Shown here: piece by piece, positions 1 through 7,428 of the stretch | Position numbering within the stretch: the first letter of the stretch is position 1 | Layout of the letters: every line of letters begins with the position of its first letter | From: Crickella sp963642455 | GTDB taxonomy: Bacteria; Bacillota; Clostridia; Peptostreptococcales; Anaerovoracaceae | NCBI GenBank assembly: GCA_963642455.1 | Contig: CAVIGM010000042.1 | Coordinates: forward strand, 1 to 9,496 | DNA length: 9,496 nucleotides | Direction: 5' to 3' | The notes under the pieces: generated by a model | Databases searched by the model: none | Seen by the model: the letters and a program-made list of their open reading frames with translations, nothing else | Told to the model about the DNA's origin: nothing | Program-made: the position numbers and the translations under genes

Positions 1-42
1 TTGCGGTCACCGTTTTCTGTTTGAGTGTTAAGAAGCTTAATC

Positions 43-1413
43 TTATACAAGACCCTGCTGCATCATAGCCTTAGCAACCTTCTCGAATCCAGCGATGTTA
101 GCACCCTGAACAAGAGCATTCTTGTCGCCATAGTATGTCTCACCAGCCTTAGCACAAGCAGCATAAATGTTCTTCATGATGCCGTGGAGCTGCTCATAAA
201 CAGCCTCGTGCTGGAATACAGTGTGTCCTGAGTTCTGACCCATCTCGATGCATGATGTAGCAACACCACCAGCGTTAGCAGCCTTAGCAGGTCCTACAGC
301 GATGCAGTTGTCCATGAGATACTTAAGAGCGTCGTTAGTTGTAGGCATGTTAGCGCCTTCGCAATAGAACTTGCATCCGCCTTCAACGATCTGCTTAGCA
401 TGCTCCATGTGAACGTCGTTCTGCATAGCGCAAGGAATGAAGAGGTCGATCTTGCATCCTGTATCCTGGAATACGCCCCAAGGCTTCTTTCCAGCGAAGA
501 ACTTAGCTTCTGGGAACTTCTCTGCGTATGGAGCGCAAACGTTCTTTCCGGATGATCTGAGCTCGAGGAGATATGCAACCTTCTCGTCTGTGCTGATTCC
601 TTCTGGATCGTAGATGTATCCGTCTGGTCCAGAAATTGTTACGAGCTTAGCGCCGAGTCTCTGGAGCTGCCAAGCTGTTCCCCAAGATACGTTACCGAAT
701 CCGGAGATAGCTACTGTCTTTCCAGCAAGCTCTTCGCCGTTAGCCTTAAGCATTTCTTCAGCATACCATACGATACCGAAACCTGTAGCTTCTGTTCTTC
801 CGAGGCAGCCACCATACTCAAGTCCCTTACCTGTGAGAACTCCACCGTCGAATCTGTCAACGATTCTCTTGTACTGTCCGAAGAGGTAACCAATCTCTCT
901 TCCGCCAACACCGAGGTCGCCAGCAGGAACGTCTGTGTAAGGTCCGATGTGTCTGTAGAGCTCTGTCATAAATGCCTGGCAGAATCTCATGATTTCAGCG
1001 TCTGACTTTCCGTTAGGATCGAAGTCTGAGCCACCCTTACCACCACCGATAGGAAGTCCTGTCAGTGAGTTCTTGAAGATCTGCTCGAATCCGAGGAACT
1101 TAATGATTCCAGGGTATACGTTTGGAGCGAATCTGAGTCCACCCTTGTAAGGTCCGATTGCGCTGTTGAACTGATATCTGTAACCCTTGTTAACCTGTAC
1201 CTTGCCAGCATCGTCAACCCATACTACTCTGAAAGTAACTCCTCTTTCAGGCTCTGTAAGTCTCTCAAGAAGTGCGCACTCTTCATATTCTGGATGTGCG
1301 TCCATTACAGGAGCGAGTGAAGTAAGTACTTCTTCTACAGTCTGGTGAAACTCAACTTCGCCAGGATTCTTCTGCTTGCAGAGTTCGATGACTCTTTCAA
1401 CATAATTTGCCAT
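43..1413 (-). CDS. gdhA: Glutamate dehydrogenase, hexameric (GDH-1 type), probably NAD+-linked
   Basis: This cytoplasmic enzyme interconverts glutamate and 2-oxoglutarate plus ammonia. The 456-aa product has the usual length of small hexameric GDHs. Visible landmarks are YKGGLRFAP (K90), the active-site stretch LPIGGGKGGSDFDP (K114 just upstream, catalytic K126), PAGDLGVG with catalytic D166, a Rossmann motif GFGNVSWG near 238-245, and KAANAGGVATS near 377-387. From memory it aligns with Clostridium symbiosum NAD-GDH with a +1 offset. F239 and P263-D264 match that enzyme's NAD-type pocket residues, whereas NADP enzymes such as E. coli GdhA carry small polar residues there. The start at 1413 was chosen because TAAGGAGAAA lies just upstream; an upstream in-frame ATG (1488) has no such site and lies inside the leader. 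All 14 arginine codons are AGA, suggesting strong expression. Family is certain; cofactor is inference. Confidence 0.96.
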   Translation of the reverse strand: MANYVERVIELCKQKNPGEVEFHQTVEEVLTSLAPVMDAHPEYEECALLERLTEPERGVTFRVVWVDDAGKVQVNKGYRYQFNSAIGPYKGGLRFAPNVYPGIIKFLGFEQIFKNSLTGLPIGGGKGGSDFDPNGKSDAEIMRFCQAFMTELYRHIGPYTDVPAGDLGVGGREIGYLFGQYKRIVDRFDGGVLTGKGLEYGGCLGRTEATGFGIVWYAEEMLKANGEELAGKTVAISGFGNVSWGTAWQLQRLGAKLVTISGPDGYIYDPEGISTDEKVAYLLELRSSGKNVCAPYAEKFPEAKFFAGKKPWGVFQDTGCKIDLFIPCAMQNDVHMEHAKQIVEGGCKFYCEGANMPTTNDALKYLMDNCIAVGPAKAANAGGVATSCIEMGQNSGHTVFQHEAVYEQLHGIMKNIYAACAKAGETYYGDKNALVQGANIAGFEKVAKAMMQQGLV

Positions 1414-1420
1414 TGTCTTT

Positions 1421-1430
1421 TTTCTCCTTA
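1421..1430 (-). promoter_or_regulatory. Ribosome binding site that fixes the gdhA start
   Basis: The minus strand reads TAAGGAGAAA, then seven bases to the ATG at 1413. This strong site decides the start against the upstream in-frame ATG at 1488. Confidence 0.85.
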
Positions 1431-1461
1431 AAAATATACACTCATAAAATTTTTTATCTAC

Positions 1462-1487
1462 TGCGCATGTAAAAATACGCATACGCA
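1462..1487 (-). promoter_or_regulatory. Hairpin in the gdhA leader, close to the predicted 5' end
   Basis: On the minus strand TGCGTATG pairs with CATGCGCA across a 10-nt loop: eight pairs, one of them G-U. It begins about six nucleotides after the predicted transcription start. It could stabilise the mRNA 5' end or, as DNA, serve as an operator. No U-run follows closely, so it is not a terminator. I do not recognise it as a known riboswitch. Confidence 0.4.
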
Positions 1488-1499
1488 ATATCTTTGTTA

Positions 1500-1527
1500 A
1501 TTATATCACCCAATTATTTTTTTTCAA
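1500..1527 (-). promoter_or_regulatory. Promoter of the glutamate dehydrogenase gene
   Basis: Read on the minus strand, TTGAAA (1522-1527) is followed by a 16-nt spacer and a perfect TATAAT (1500-1505). A TG one base before the -10 makes it an extended -10 (TGATATAAT). Predicted transcription start is near 1493, giving a leader of about 80 nt. This is a near-consensus sigma-A promoter and fits a highly expressed gene. Confidence 0.85.
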
Positions 1528-1567
1528 CCATAATTGCATGGTATTTGTTTTCTGATTTGCATCTAAA

Positions 1568-1590
1568 TTGACTCGGTTTTGTGGTAGAAT
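1568..1590 (+). promoter_or_regulatory. Probable promoter of the pcrA-ligA-mgtE operon
   Basis: An extended -10, TGGTAGAAT (1582-1590), lies about 30 bases before the pcrA start. The best -35 word, TTGACT at 1568-1573, is only 11 bases from TAGAAT; it would pair instead, at 16 bases, with a weak TAAATA (1590-1595). Either the extended -10 acts without a good -35, or the weaker pair is used. It is divergent from the gdhA promoter, whose -35 lies about 40 bases away. Confidence 0.5.
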
Positions 1591-1619
1591 AAATATATCT
1601 ATGCGAGAAAGGATAAATG

Positions 1620-3947
1620 ATGAATTACGGCACATTAAATTCAGAACAAATTAAGGCAGTCGAGCATACAGAAGGACCTGTTCTCATACTTGCGGGAGCG
1701 GGCTCGGGAAAGACGGCAACCATGACACATAGGATGGCGCATCTTATAGATATGGGCGTTGATCCGCATAATATTCTTGCTGTTACTTTCACCAATAAGG
1801 CTGCGACCGAGATGAGAACGAGGGTTCAGAATTTAGTGTCAAGCACTGCGGGAATGTGGATTATGACTTTCCATGCGATGTGCCTTAGAATGCTCAGATA
1901 TCAGAGCGAAATTCTCGGATACAAGACGGGCTTCACCGTATACGATGAGTCGGACAAGAAGGCGCTTATCAAGAGAATCGTCAAGGATTTGGGTATAAAA
2001 GAGAAAGAATATCCTATCGCGCTTTTTGCGGGGGTGATCAGCAAATGCAAGGAGCAGGAGATAGATCCTGCGGAGTATCAAAGGCAGAATATGATCGATC
2101 CCAAGGCGAAGGTAATCCATACTGTATATGAGAGATATCAAAGGGAGCTTATGGCAAATAATGCGATGGACTTCGATGATCTTCTCTGGAACGGGGCTAA
2201 GCTCCTTGAGAGCGACAGCAGGGTGCTCGAATATTACAGCGACAAATTCAAATATATTATGGTAGACGAGTATCAGGATACGAATTACCTTCAGTACAAG
2301 ATAATCAAGATGCTCGCTTCGAAACACGGCAATCTCTGCGTTGTCGGCGATGACGACCAGTGCATTTACCAGTGGAGAGGCGCGGACATCAGGAACATAC
2401 TCGATTTCGAGCACGATTTTCCAAGGACATACACAATAAGGCTCGAGCAGAATTATCGCTCCGACGGAAACATACTTAAGCTTGCTAATTCAGTCATCAA
2501 GAACAACAAAGGCAGGAAGAGCAAGGCCTTGTGGACAGACAAGGAGGACGGAGCAAAGATTACATACAGAAGCTGCGGCGATGAGAAGCTCGAAGCCTAT
2601 TATATAGGAACAGAAATCGAGAGGCTGCATGACGAGGGGCATAAATACAGCGACATGGCGATTCTGTATCGCAAGAACGCACAGTCGAGACCTTTCGAGG
2701 AGAAATTTTCTTTTAGAGGAATCCCTTATAGAGTGCTTGCAGGACTAAGATATTATGACCGCAAGGAAATCAAAGACATTATGTCGTATCTTAGGCTCAT
2801 CGAGAATCCCGACGATGATGTCGCAATGGCAAGAATCATCAACGAGCCGAAGAGAGGTCTTGGGCCTAAGTCACTTGCTGGCATTGTAGAATATGCGAAG
2901 GCTTACGATATGAGCATCCATAAGGCTCTTCTGCAAGAGGAAGTCAGACAGACGCTTTCTTCAAAGAGCAAGACGGAAATCGAGCTATTCTTAGATATGA
3001 TTGCGGATATCAGAAAAGAGCAGGAGAACCTGACGCTGTCGGATATTTATGACAATGTGCTTAATCGAAGCGGCTATCTCAAGGCCCTTGAAGATGCCAA
3101 TTCGGTCGAGGCCGATGCGAGAATTGAGAACCTGATGGAATTCAAATCCGTAATCGGAGAGTTCGAAGAGAATCTCAGAAATGGTGTCTTAGACGAGCTC
3201 TATGATGAGATTATCGCGGAGAGACAGGCGCTCTCTGATGAGGGCTTCGAGGCGGACGAGCCGAGCATGCTCTCTGCCTTCCTTGAGAGAATAACGCTTA
3301 TGTCGGATATAGATAATCGAGACGAGCAAGAGGATGCGGTATGCCTTATGACGCTTCATAGTGCAAAAGGCCTCGAGTTTCCTATCGTATTTATTCCGGG
3401 CATGGAGGCAGGGCTCTTCCCAGGCGTTTCGGCCTACGACGATATAACGAAGATGGAAGAGGAAAGAAGGCTGTGCTATGTCGGAATAACAAGGGCGATG
3501 AAGAAGCTCTATCTAACAGCGGCTAAGCAGAGAATGCTCTACGGCAAGACGGATTATACATCGGAGTCACCTTTCCTTGACGAGATGGACAAGGCGTACC
3601 TTGACGGAGATAAGCTCGTTAAGGAGAGAAAAGCGCAGGCCGGAGGTTTTACAGGAGAGGGCGGCATGTTCGGAGAATACTTCATCGGCGGACGCACGGT
3701 CGGAACGGCAGACGGATACGCGGGCAAGCCTGCGGCTAAGCCTTTTGATACCTTGAGATATTCAAGAAATGAGACCGCAAGCAAGCTGCTTGATGACGAT
3801 TTCGAGGTAGGCGACCAGATCAGACATCCGAAGTTCGGAGTAGGAACGCTTATCGAGCAGGATGACAGAACCATGAAGATAATGTTCGAGGAGTACGGCC
3901 TGAAGAAGCTCGGCAAGGGCTTCGTCAAGCTTGAAAAAGTAGAATAG
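1620..3947 (+). CDS. pcrA: ATP-dependent DNA helicase PcrA (UvrD/Rep family, SF1A)
   Basis: PcrA is a 3'-5' DNA helicase used in repair, plasmid replication and removal of RecA or stalled RNA polymerase. All SF1A motifs are present in the 775-aa product: Q motif LNSEQ near residue 7, Walker A AGAGSGKT (25-32), Ia TFTNKAA (56-62), Walker B DEYQD (216-220), III GDDDQCIYQWRGAD (243-256), IV QNYRS (277-281), V TLHSAKGLEFP (578-588) and VI RRLCYVGITRA with its arginine finger (617-627). The last 50 residues (DFEVGDQIRHPKFGVG onward) are the small C-terminal Tudor-like domain known in PcrA/UvrD to bind RNA polymerase. Two ATGs stand in tandem (1617, 1620); AAGGA at 1609-1613 is 3 bases from the first and 6 from the second, so I prefer 1620. 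The gene ends with tandem in-frame stops TAG TAA. First gene of the operon. Confidence 0.96.
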   Translation: MNYGTLNSEQIKAVEHTEGPVLILAGAGSGKTATMTHRMAHLIDMGVDPHNILAVTFTNKAATEMRTRVQNLVSSTAGMWIMTFHAMCLRMLRYQSEILGYKTGFTVYDESDKKALIKRIVKDLGIKEKEYPIALFAGVISKCKEQEIDPAEYQRQNMIDPKAKVIHTVYERYQRELMANNAMDFDDLLWNGAKLLESDSRVLEYYSDKFKYIMVDEYQDTNYLQYKIIKMLASKHGNLCVVGDDDQCIYQWRGADIRNILDFEHDFPRTYTIRLEQNYRSDGNILKLANSVIKNNKGRKSKALWTDKEDGAKITYRSCGDEKLEAYYIGTEIERLHDEGHKYSDMAILYRKNAQSRPFEEKFSFRGIPYRVLAGLRYYDRKEIKDIMSYLRLIENPDDDVAMARIINEPKRGLGPKSLAGIVEYAKAYDMSIHKALLQEEVRQTLSSKSKTEIELFLDMIADIRKEQENLTLSDIYDNVLNRSGYLKALEDANSVEADARIENLMEFKSVIGEFEENLRNGVLDELYDEIIAERQALSDEGFEADEPSMLSAFLERITLMSDIDNRDEQEDAVCLMTLHSAKGLEFPIVFIPGMEAGLFPGVSAYDDITKMEEERRLCYVGITRAMKKLYLTAAKQRMLYGKTDYTSESPFLDEMDKAYLDGDKLVKERKAQAGGFTGEGGMFGEYFIGGRTVGTADGYAGKPAAKPFDTLRYSRNETASKLLDDDFEVGDQIRHPKFGVGTLIEQDDRTMKIMFEEYGLKKLGKGFVKLEKVE

Positions 3948-3960
3948 TAAGGGTGTAACA

Positions 3961-5937
3961 ATGACGAGAGACGAGGCAGGAAAGAGAATAATCGAGCTTA
4001 TCGAGATTCTGAATAAGGCATCGAAGGCATATTACGATGATGCCAGCGAAATCATTACAAATTATGAATATGATGCAATGTATGACGAGCTCCTTGCACT
4101 TGAAGAGGAGACAGGCATTGTAATGTCTAACAGCCCGTCTGTTAATGTCGGATACACCGTCAAGTCGGAGCTTCCGAAGGTTCATCACGAATCGAAGATG
4201 CTATCTTTAAATAAAACAAAAGAGCGCGAGGAGATACTCGCGTGGCTTGGCAAGCAAGAGGGACTTCTCTCGTGGAAGCTCGACGGACTTACTATTGTGC
4301 TGACCTACGAGGACGGCAAGCTCTCGCAGGCTGTAACTCGCGGCAACGGTGATGTCGGAGAGCTTATCACGGACAACGCAAAGGCTTTTCGCAATATCCC
4401 ATACACAATTAAGAACACAGGAAAGACCGTCATTCGAGGCGAGGCGGTCATCAAATATTCGGACTTCGAGAAGATTAACGAGGCGATTTGCGATGCTGAT
4501 GCGAAATACAAGAATCCTCGTAACCTTTGCAGCGGAAGCGTAAGACAGCTTGACAGCAGAATTACGGCAGACAGAAATGTATATTTCTATGCTTTTTCTC
4601 TATATGAAGCAGAGGGCGTGGACTTCGAAGGAAGCAGAGACAAGCAAATGCAGTGGATGGGCGAGCAGGGCTTCGATGTAGTCCCTTATGTTCATGTCAA
4701 TTCTTCTAATCTAATTGACGAAATCGACAGCTTCGAGGCGAAGATTCCGTCCTTTGATATTCCATCTGACGGACTTGTTCTGACGCTTGAGGATACAGAA
4801 TATGCAAAGACACTCGGAAGAACGGCCAAATATCCTAAGGATTCGATAGCTTTCAAGTGGAGAGACCAGCAGGCAAATACGACTCTAAGAGAAATAGAAT
4901 GGAGCCCATCAAGAACGGGACTTCTTAATCCTGTTGCAATCTTTGACCCGGTTGAGCTTGAGGGCACAACGGTAAGCAGGGCTTCTGTGCATAATATCAA
5001 TATCATGGAAGATCTCGAGCTTGGAATCGGCGATACTATTACAGTATATAAGGCTAATATGATTATTCCGCAGCTTAGCGATAATCTGACGCGAAGCAGC
5101 AAGCTGGAAATACCGCCCTTATGCCCTGTTTGCGGAGGCGCGACTAAGATCAAGGAAGACGGAGGAACGAAGGTGCTTATCTGCACTAATCCGGACTGCC
5201 TTGCTAAGAATGTCAAGAGCTTCTCGCATTTCGTATCAAGGGATGCGATGAATATAGAGGGGCTGTCAGAGGCAGGTCTTCTCAAATTCATCGGCAAGGG
5301 CTTTCTTAAGAGCCTGCCAGATATTTATGATCTTGAGAAATACGAGGATGAGATTGTTGTCATGGAAGGCTTCGGCAAGAAGTCCTTTAACAATCTTATC
5401 AAGTCCATAGATAATGCAAGGCAAACAAGCCCGGCGAAGCTCCTATACAGCCTCGGCGTTCCGGGAATAGGTGTTACAACATCGAATATCATCGCAAGAG
5501 CCTGTCATAATAACTGGGAGAAGATAGCGACTCTCGATGAAGAGGCTCTGAGAGCAATCGACCGAATAGGCGATGTACTTGCGACTGATTATTATGCTTT
5601 TTTTGCAAAAGAAGAAAACAAACAAATGATAGAGGAAATCCTCAAGAGAGTGGAGCTTGACGAGAGCTATCAAGAGCAGGGTAGCGCGCTTGCGGGGCTT
5701 AACTTCGTAATCACGGGAAGCCTCGAGCATTATTCGAGCAGAAAGCTTCTCAAAGAGGAAATAGAAGAGCAAGGCGGAAGGGTTAGCGGAAGCGTAAGCA
5801 AGGAGACCGACTATCTCATCACCAACGACACCGAATCGGGCTCTGCCAAGAACAAGAAGGCGAAGGAGCTTGGCGTTTCGATTATCGATGAAGAGGAGAT
5901 AATCCGCATGCTCGGGAAAGGAGGGGAACGACCATGA
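3961..5937 (+). CDS. ligA: NAD+-dependent DNA ligase LigA, divergent subtype
   Basis: LigA seals 3'-OH/5'-phosphate nicks using NAD+ as adenylyl donor. The 658-aa protein has the full domain order: Ia with YDAMYDELLALE (37-48), adenylation domain with catalytic lysine K106 in KLDG, RGEA (159-162), DGLVLTL (270-276) and lysine K299, OB fold from about 312 (SRTGLLNPVA), a four-cysteine zinc site C388/C391/C408/C413, helix-hairpin-helix repeats (about 425-545) and a BRCT domain (about 577-652). Several positions differ from the usual LigA: SWKLDGLT instead of E-x-KLDGLA, TRGNG for TRGDG, HESKMLSL for the usual HxxPMLSL, and NLCSGSVRQLD for NAAAGSLRQLD. I recall this variant from Lachnospiraceae-like Clostridia, so it is probably functional. 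It starts 13 nt after pcrA with a modest TAAGGG ribosome site, and its TGA overlaps the mgtE ATG. Confidence 0.95.
   Translation: MTRDEAGKRIIELIEILNKASKAYYDDASEIITNYEYDAMYDELLALEEETGIVMSNSPSVNVGYTVKSELPKVHHESKMLSLNKTKEREEILAWLGKQEGLLSWKLDGLTIVLTYEDGKLSQAVTRGNGDVGELITDNAKAFRNIPYTIKNTGKTVIRGEAVIKYSDFEKINEAICDADAKYKNPRNLCSGSVRQLDSRITADRNVYFYAFSLYEAEGVDFEGSRDKQMQWMGEQGFDVVPYVHVNSSNLIDEIDSFEAKIPSFDIPSDGLVLTLEDTEYAKTLGRTAKYPKDSIAFKWRDQQANTTLREIEWSPSRTGLLNPVAIFDPVELEGTTVSRASVHNINIMEDLELGIGDTITVYKANMIIPQLSDNLTRSSKLEIPPLCPVCGGATKIKEDGGTKVLICTNPDCLAKNVKSFSHFVSRDAMNIEGLSEAGLLKFIGKGFLKSLPDIYDLEKYEDEIVVMEGFGKKSFNNLIKSIDNARQTSPAKLLYSLGVPGIGVTTSNIIARACHNNWEKIATLDEEALRAIDRIGDVLATDYYAFFAKEENKQMIEEILKRVELDESYQEQGSALAGLNFVITGSLEHYSSRKLLKEEIEEQGGRVSGSVSKETDYLITNDTESGSAKNKKAKELGVSIIDEEEIIRMLGKGGERP
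5917..5926 (+). promoter_or_regulatory. Strong ribosome binding site for mgtE inside the end of ligA
   Basis: AAAGGAGGGG ends seven bases before the mgtE ATG at 5934. It overlaps the last codons of ligA, so ribosomes finishing ligA can restart on mgtE. It decides the mgtE start. Confidence 0.85.
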
Positions 5938-7340
5938 TTGATGAGAAGATGGATTATGAGAATTTCGACATCGACGAGGTCATTGAGGAATCCGAAGAGA
6001 AGATTTTCCAATTGCTTGAAGAGAAGAAATACTTCCAGTGCCGAGACGAGCTTCTTAAATATAATGAAGTAGATATTGCGGAGATCATAGAAGAGGTTAT
6101 CAGCGAATTCGATATTTCGAAGGCCGTAATGCTCTTCCGAACGCTGCCTAAGGACATATCCGTTAATGTTTTCGCTTATCTTGATAGCGACGAGCAGCTC
6201 GAGATAATAGACAAGATTACAGACCCCGAGCTTCAATATATCATAGACGAGCTCGACTTCGACGATATGATCGACGTGCTGGAGGAACTCCCTGCTAACC
6301 TTGTTGACAAGATTCTTGAGAAGACTCCAAAGGACGAGAGAAAGCTTATCAATACCTTCCTTAAATATAACGAGGACAGCGCCGGCTCCCTGATGACGCC
6401 GGATTATATCAATCTCAGAAAAAGCTGGACTGTAAAGGAGTCACTTGAACATATCAAGGAAGTCGGAATGGACTCTGAGACGATATATACCTGCTACGTT
6501 CTTGATGTCGGAAGGAAGCTCATAGGTATCGTATCCCTGAGGTCGCTTGTTATAGCAAATGACAGCACAAGAGTCGCTGATATAATGAGAGAGGACTTCA
6601 TCTTCGCTCATGTGGATGATGACCAAGAGGAGCTGTCAGATAAATTCAAGAAATACGGCTATCTCGCAATTCCGGTTGTAGATAATGAAGGAAGGCTTGT
6701 CGGTATCGTAACTTTCGACGATATTCTCGATGTCATCGAAGAAGAGGCAACCGAGGATATGGAGCGTATGGGTGGTGTCATCGATAACAACGATAAGGAC
6801 TACCTCGATATGTCAGTCTGGGCTCATGTCAAGGCAAGGCTGCCGTGGCTGCTACTCCTGATGTGTTCGTATTTTATTACAGGAGGCATCATTGCAAGCT
6901 TCGAGAATGCGCTCTCTGCGGTAATCGTGCTTGTAACTTATATGCCAATGCTGATGGGCACGGGCGGTAACTCGGGCACGCAGGCATCGACGCTTATCAT
7001 TCGTGGTATGGCAACAGGCGAGCTGGAACTTGAGGACTGCCTCAAGGTCGGCTGGAAGGAAATTCGCATAGGTATTGTTATAGGCTTGTGCCTGTCTGCA
7101 ATTAACTACGTAAGAATAGTATGTTTGGATCACGAGAGTCCGCTGGTAGCGCTTACTGTATGCTGCGCCATGGTTCTTATAGTAATAGTTGCGAAGCTTA
7201 TCGGCGCGCTTCTGCCAATGCTTGCTAAGAAGATTGGCTGGGACCCTGCTCTTATGTCGGGCCCTATGATGGCGTCAATTACTGATATGATTTCGCTCGG
7301 AACATACTTCACTATGGCGGAATTGTTCCTGAATCTGTAA
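5934..7340 (+). CDS. mgtE: Magnesium transporter MgtE
   Basis: MgtE is a dimeric, Mg2+-gated Mg2+ channel of the inner membrane. The 468-aa product has the standard architecture: an acidic helical N domain (about 1-150) ending in AGSLMTPDYI, two CBS domains (about 153-208 and 217-272; LIGIVSLRSL and LVGIVTFDDIL mark their ends), a linker helix, then five hydrophobic segments at about 304-322, 325-342, 376-398, 403-427 and 444-466. Family signatures seen are RLPWLLLL, FENAL, the pore motif GTGGNSGTQ (342-350) and WDPALMSGPMMASITD. D451 corresponds to the pore Mg2+-binding aspartate (D432 in Thermus). Acidic N and CBS domains sense cytosolic Mg2+ in this family. It overlaps ligA by ATGA and probably depends on ligA translation. 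No Mg2+ riboswitch precedes it. Export versus import of Co2+ or other ions cannot be judged. Confidence 0.95.
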   Translation: MIDEKMDYENFDIDEVIEESEEKIFQLLEEKKYFQCRDELLKYNEVDIAEIIEEVISEFDISKAVMLFRTLPKDISVNVFAYLDSDEQLEIIDKITDPELQYIIDELDFDDMIDVLEELPANLVDKILEKTPKDERKLINTFLKYNEDSAGSLMTPDYINLRKSWTVKESLEHIKEVGMDSETIYTCYVLDVGRKLIGIVSLRSLVIANDSTRVADIMREDFIFAHVDDDQEELSDKFKKYGYLAIPVVDNEGRLVGIVTFDDILDVIEEEATEDMERMGGVIDNNDKDYLDMSVWAHVKARLPWLLLLMCSYFITGGIIASFENALSAVIVLVTYMPMLMGTGGNSGTQASTLIIRGMATGELELEDCLKVGWKEIRIGIVIGLCLSAINYVRIVCLDHESPLVALTVCCAMVLIVIVAKLIGALLPMLAKKIGWDPALMSGPMMASITDMISLGTYFTMAELFLNL

Positions 7341-7416
7341 CGCGAGGCGGCCGGCGAGAACCGAATCAGCCGAAAGCGTAACAATAGGCCGATAAATTTT
7401 TTTACATTATATATAT
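7341..7416 (+). promoter_or_regulatory. GC-rich spacer between mgtE and transketolase, possible weak attenuator
   Basis: This gap is richer in G+C than its flanks. Short complementary words can nest: ACGC (7340-7343) with GCGT (7376-7379) around CGGC (7352-7355) with GCCG (7369-7372); alternatively CGGCC (7348-7352) pairs with GGCCG (7387-7391). A T-run at 7397-7403 follows the second option after five bases. The stems are short, so termination would be weak. I see no convincing promoter; the AT-rich TACATTATATATATAT just before the ribosome site contains -10-like words but no matching -35. Transketolase may be read through from mgtE or have its own start here. Confidence 0.3.
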
Positions 7417-7424
7417 ATGGAGGT
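7417..7424 (+). promoter_or_regulatory. Ribosome binding site that sets a GTG start for transketolase
   Basis: ATGGAGGT contains GGAGG (7419-7423), five bases before an in-frame GTG at 7429. The ATG at 7417 is in frame too, but it is part of this site and has only AT-rich sequence upstream. GTG 7429 is therefore the better start. Confidence 0.75.
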
Positions 7425-7428
7425 TGTT

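Noticed and set aside
1..42. Terminator for gdhA
   Set aside because: The 42 bases after the stop show no stem with T-run; any terminator would lie outside the window.
1414..1500. Riboswitch in the gdhA leader
   Set aside because: Only one simple hairpin is visible in about 80 nt, with no terminator alternative and no recognisable aptamer.
3554..3961. Open frame of 135 codons on the minus strand over the end of pcrA, and similar long minus-strand frames over ligA, mgtE and transketolase
   Set aside because: They lie antisense to genes with complete conserved motifs, lack ribosome sites and read like low-complexity translations of the opposite strand.
5880..5933. Mg2+-sensing leader (M-box type) for mgtE
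   Set aside because: mgtE starts within ligA, leaving no leader; the upstream bases encode the LigA BRCT end.
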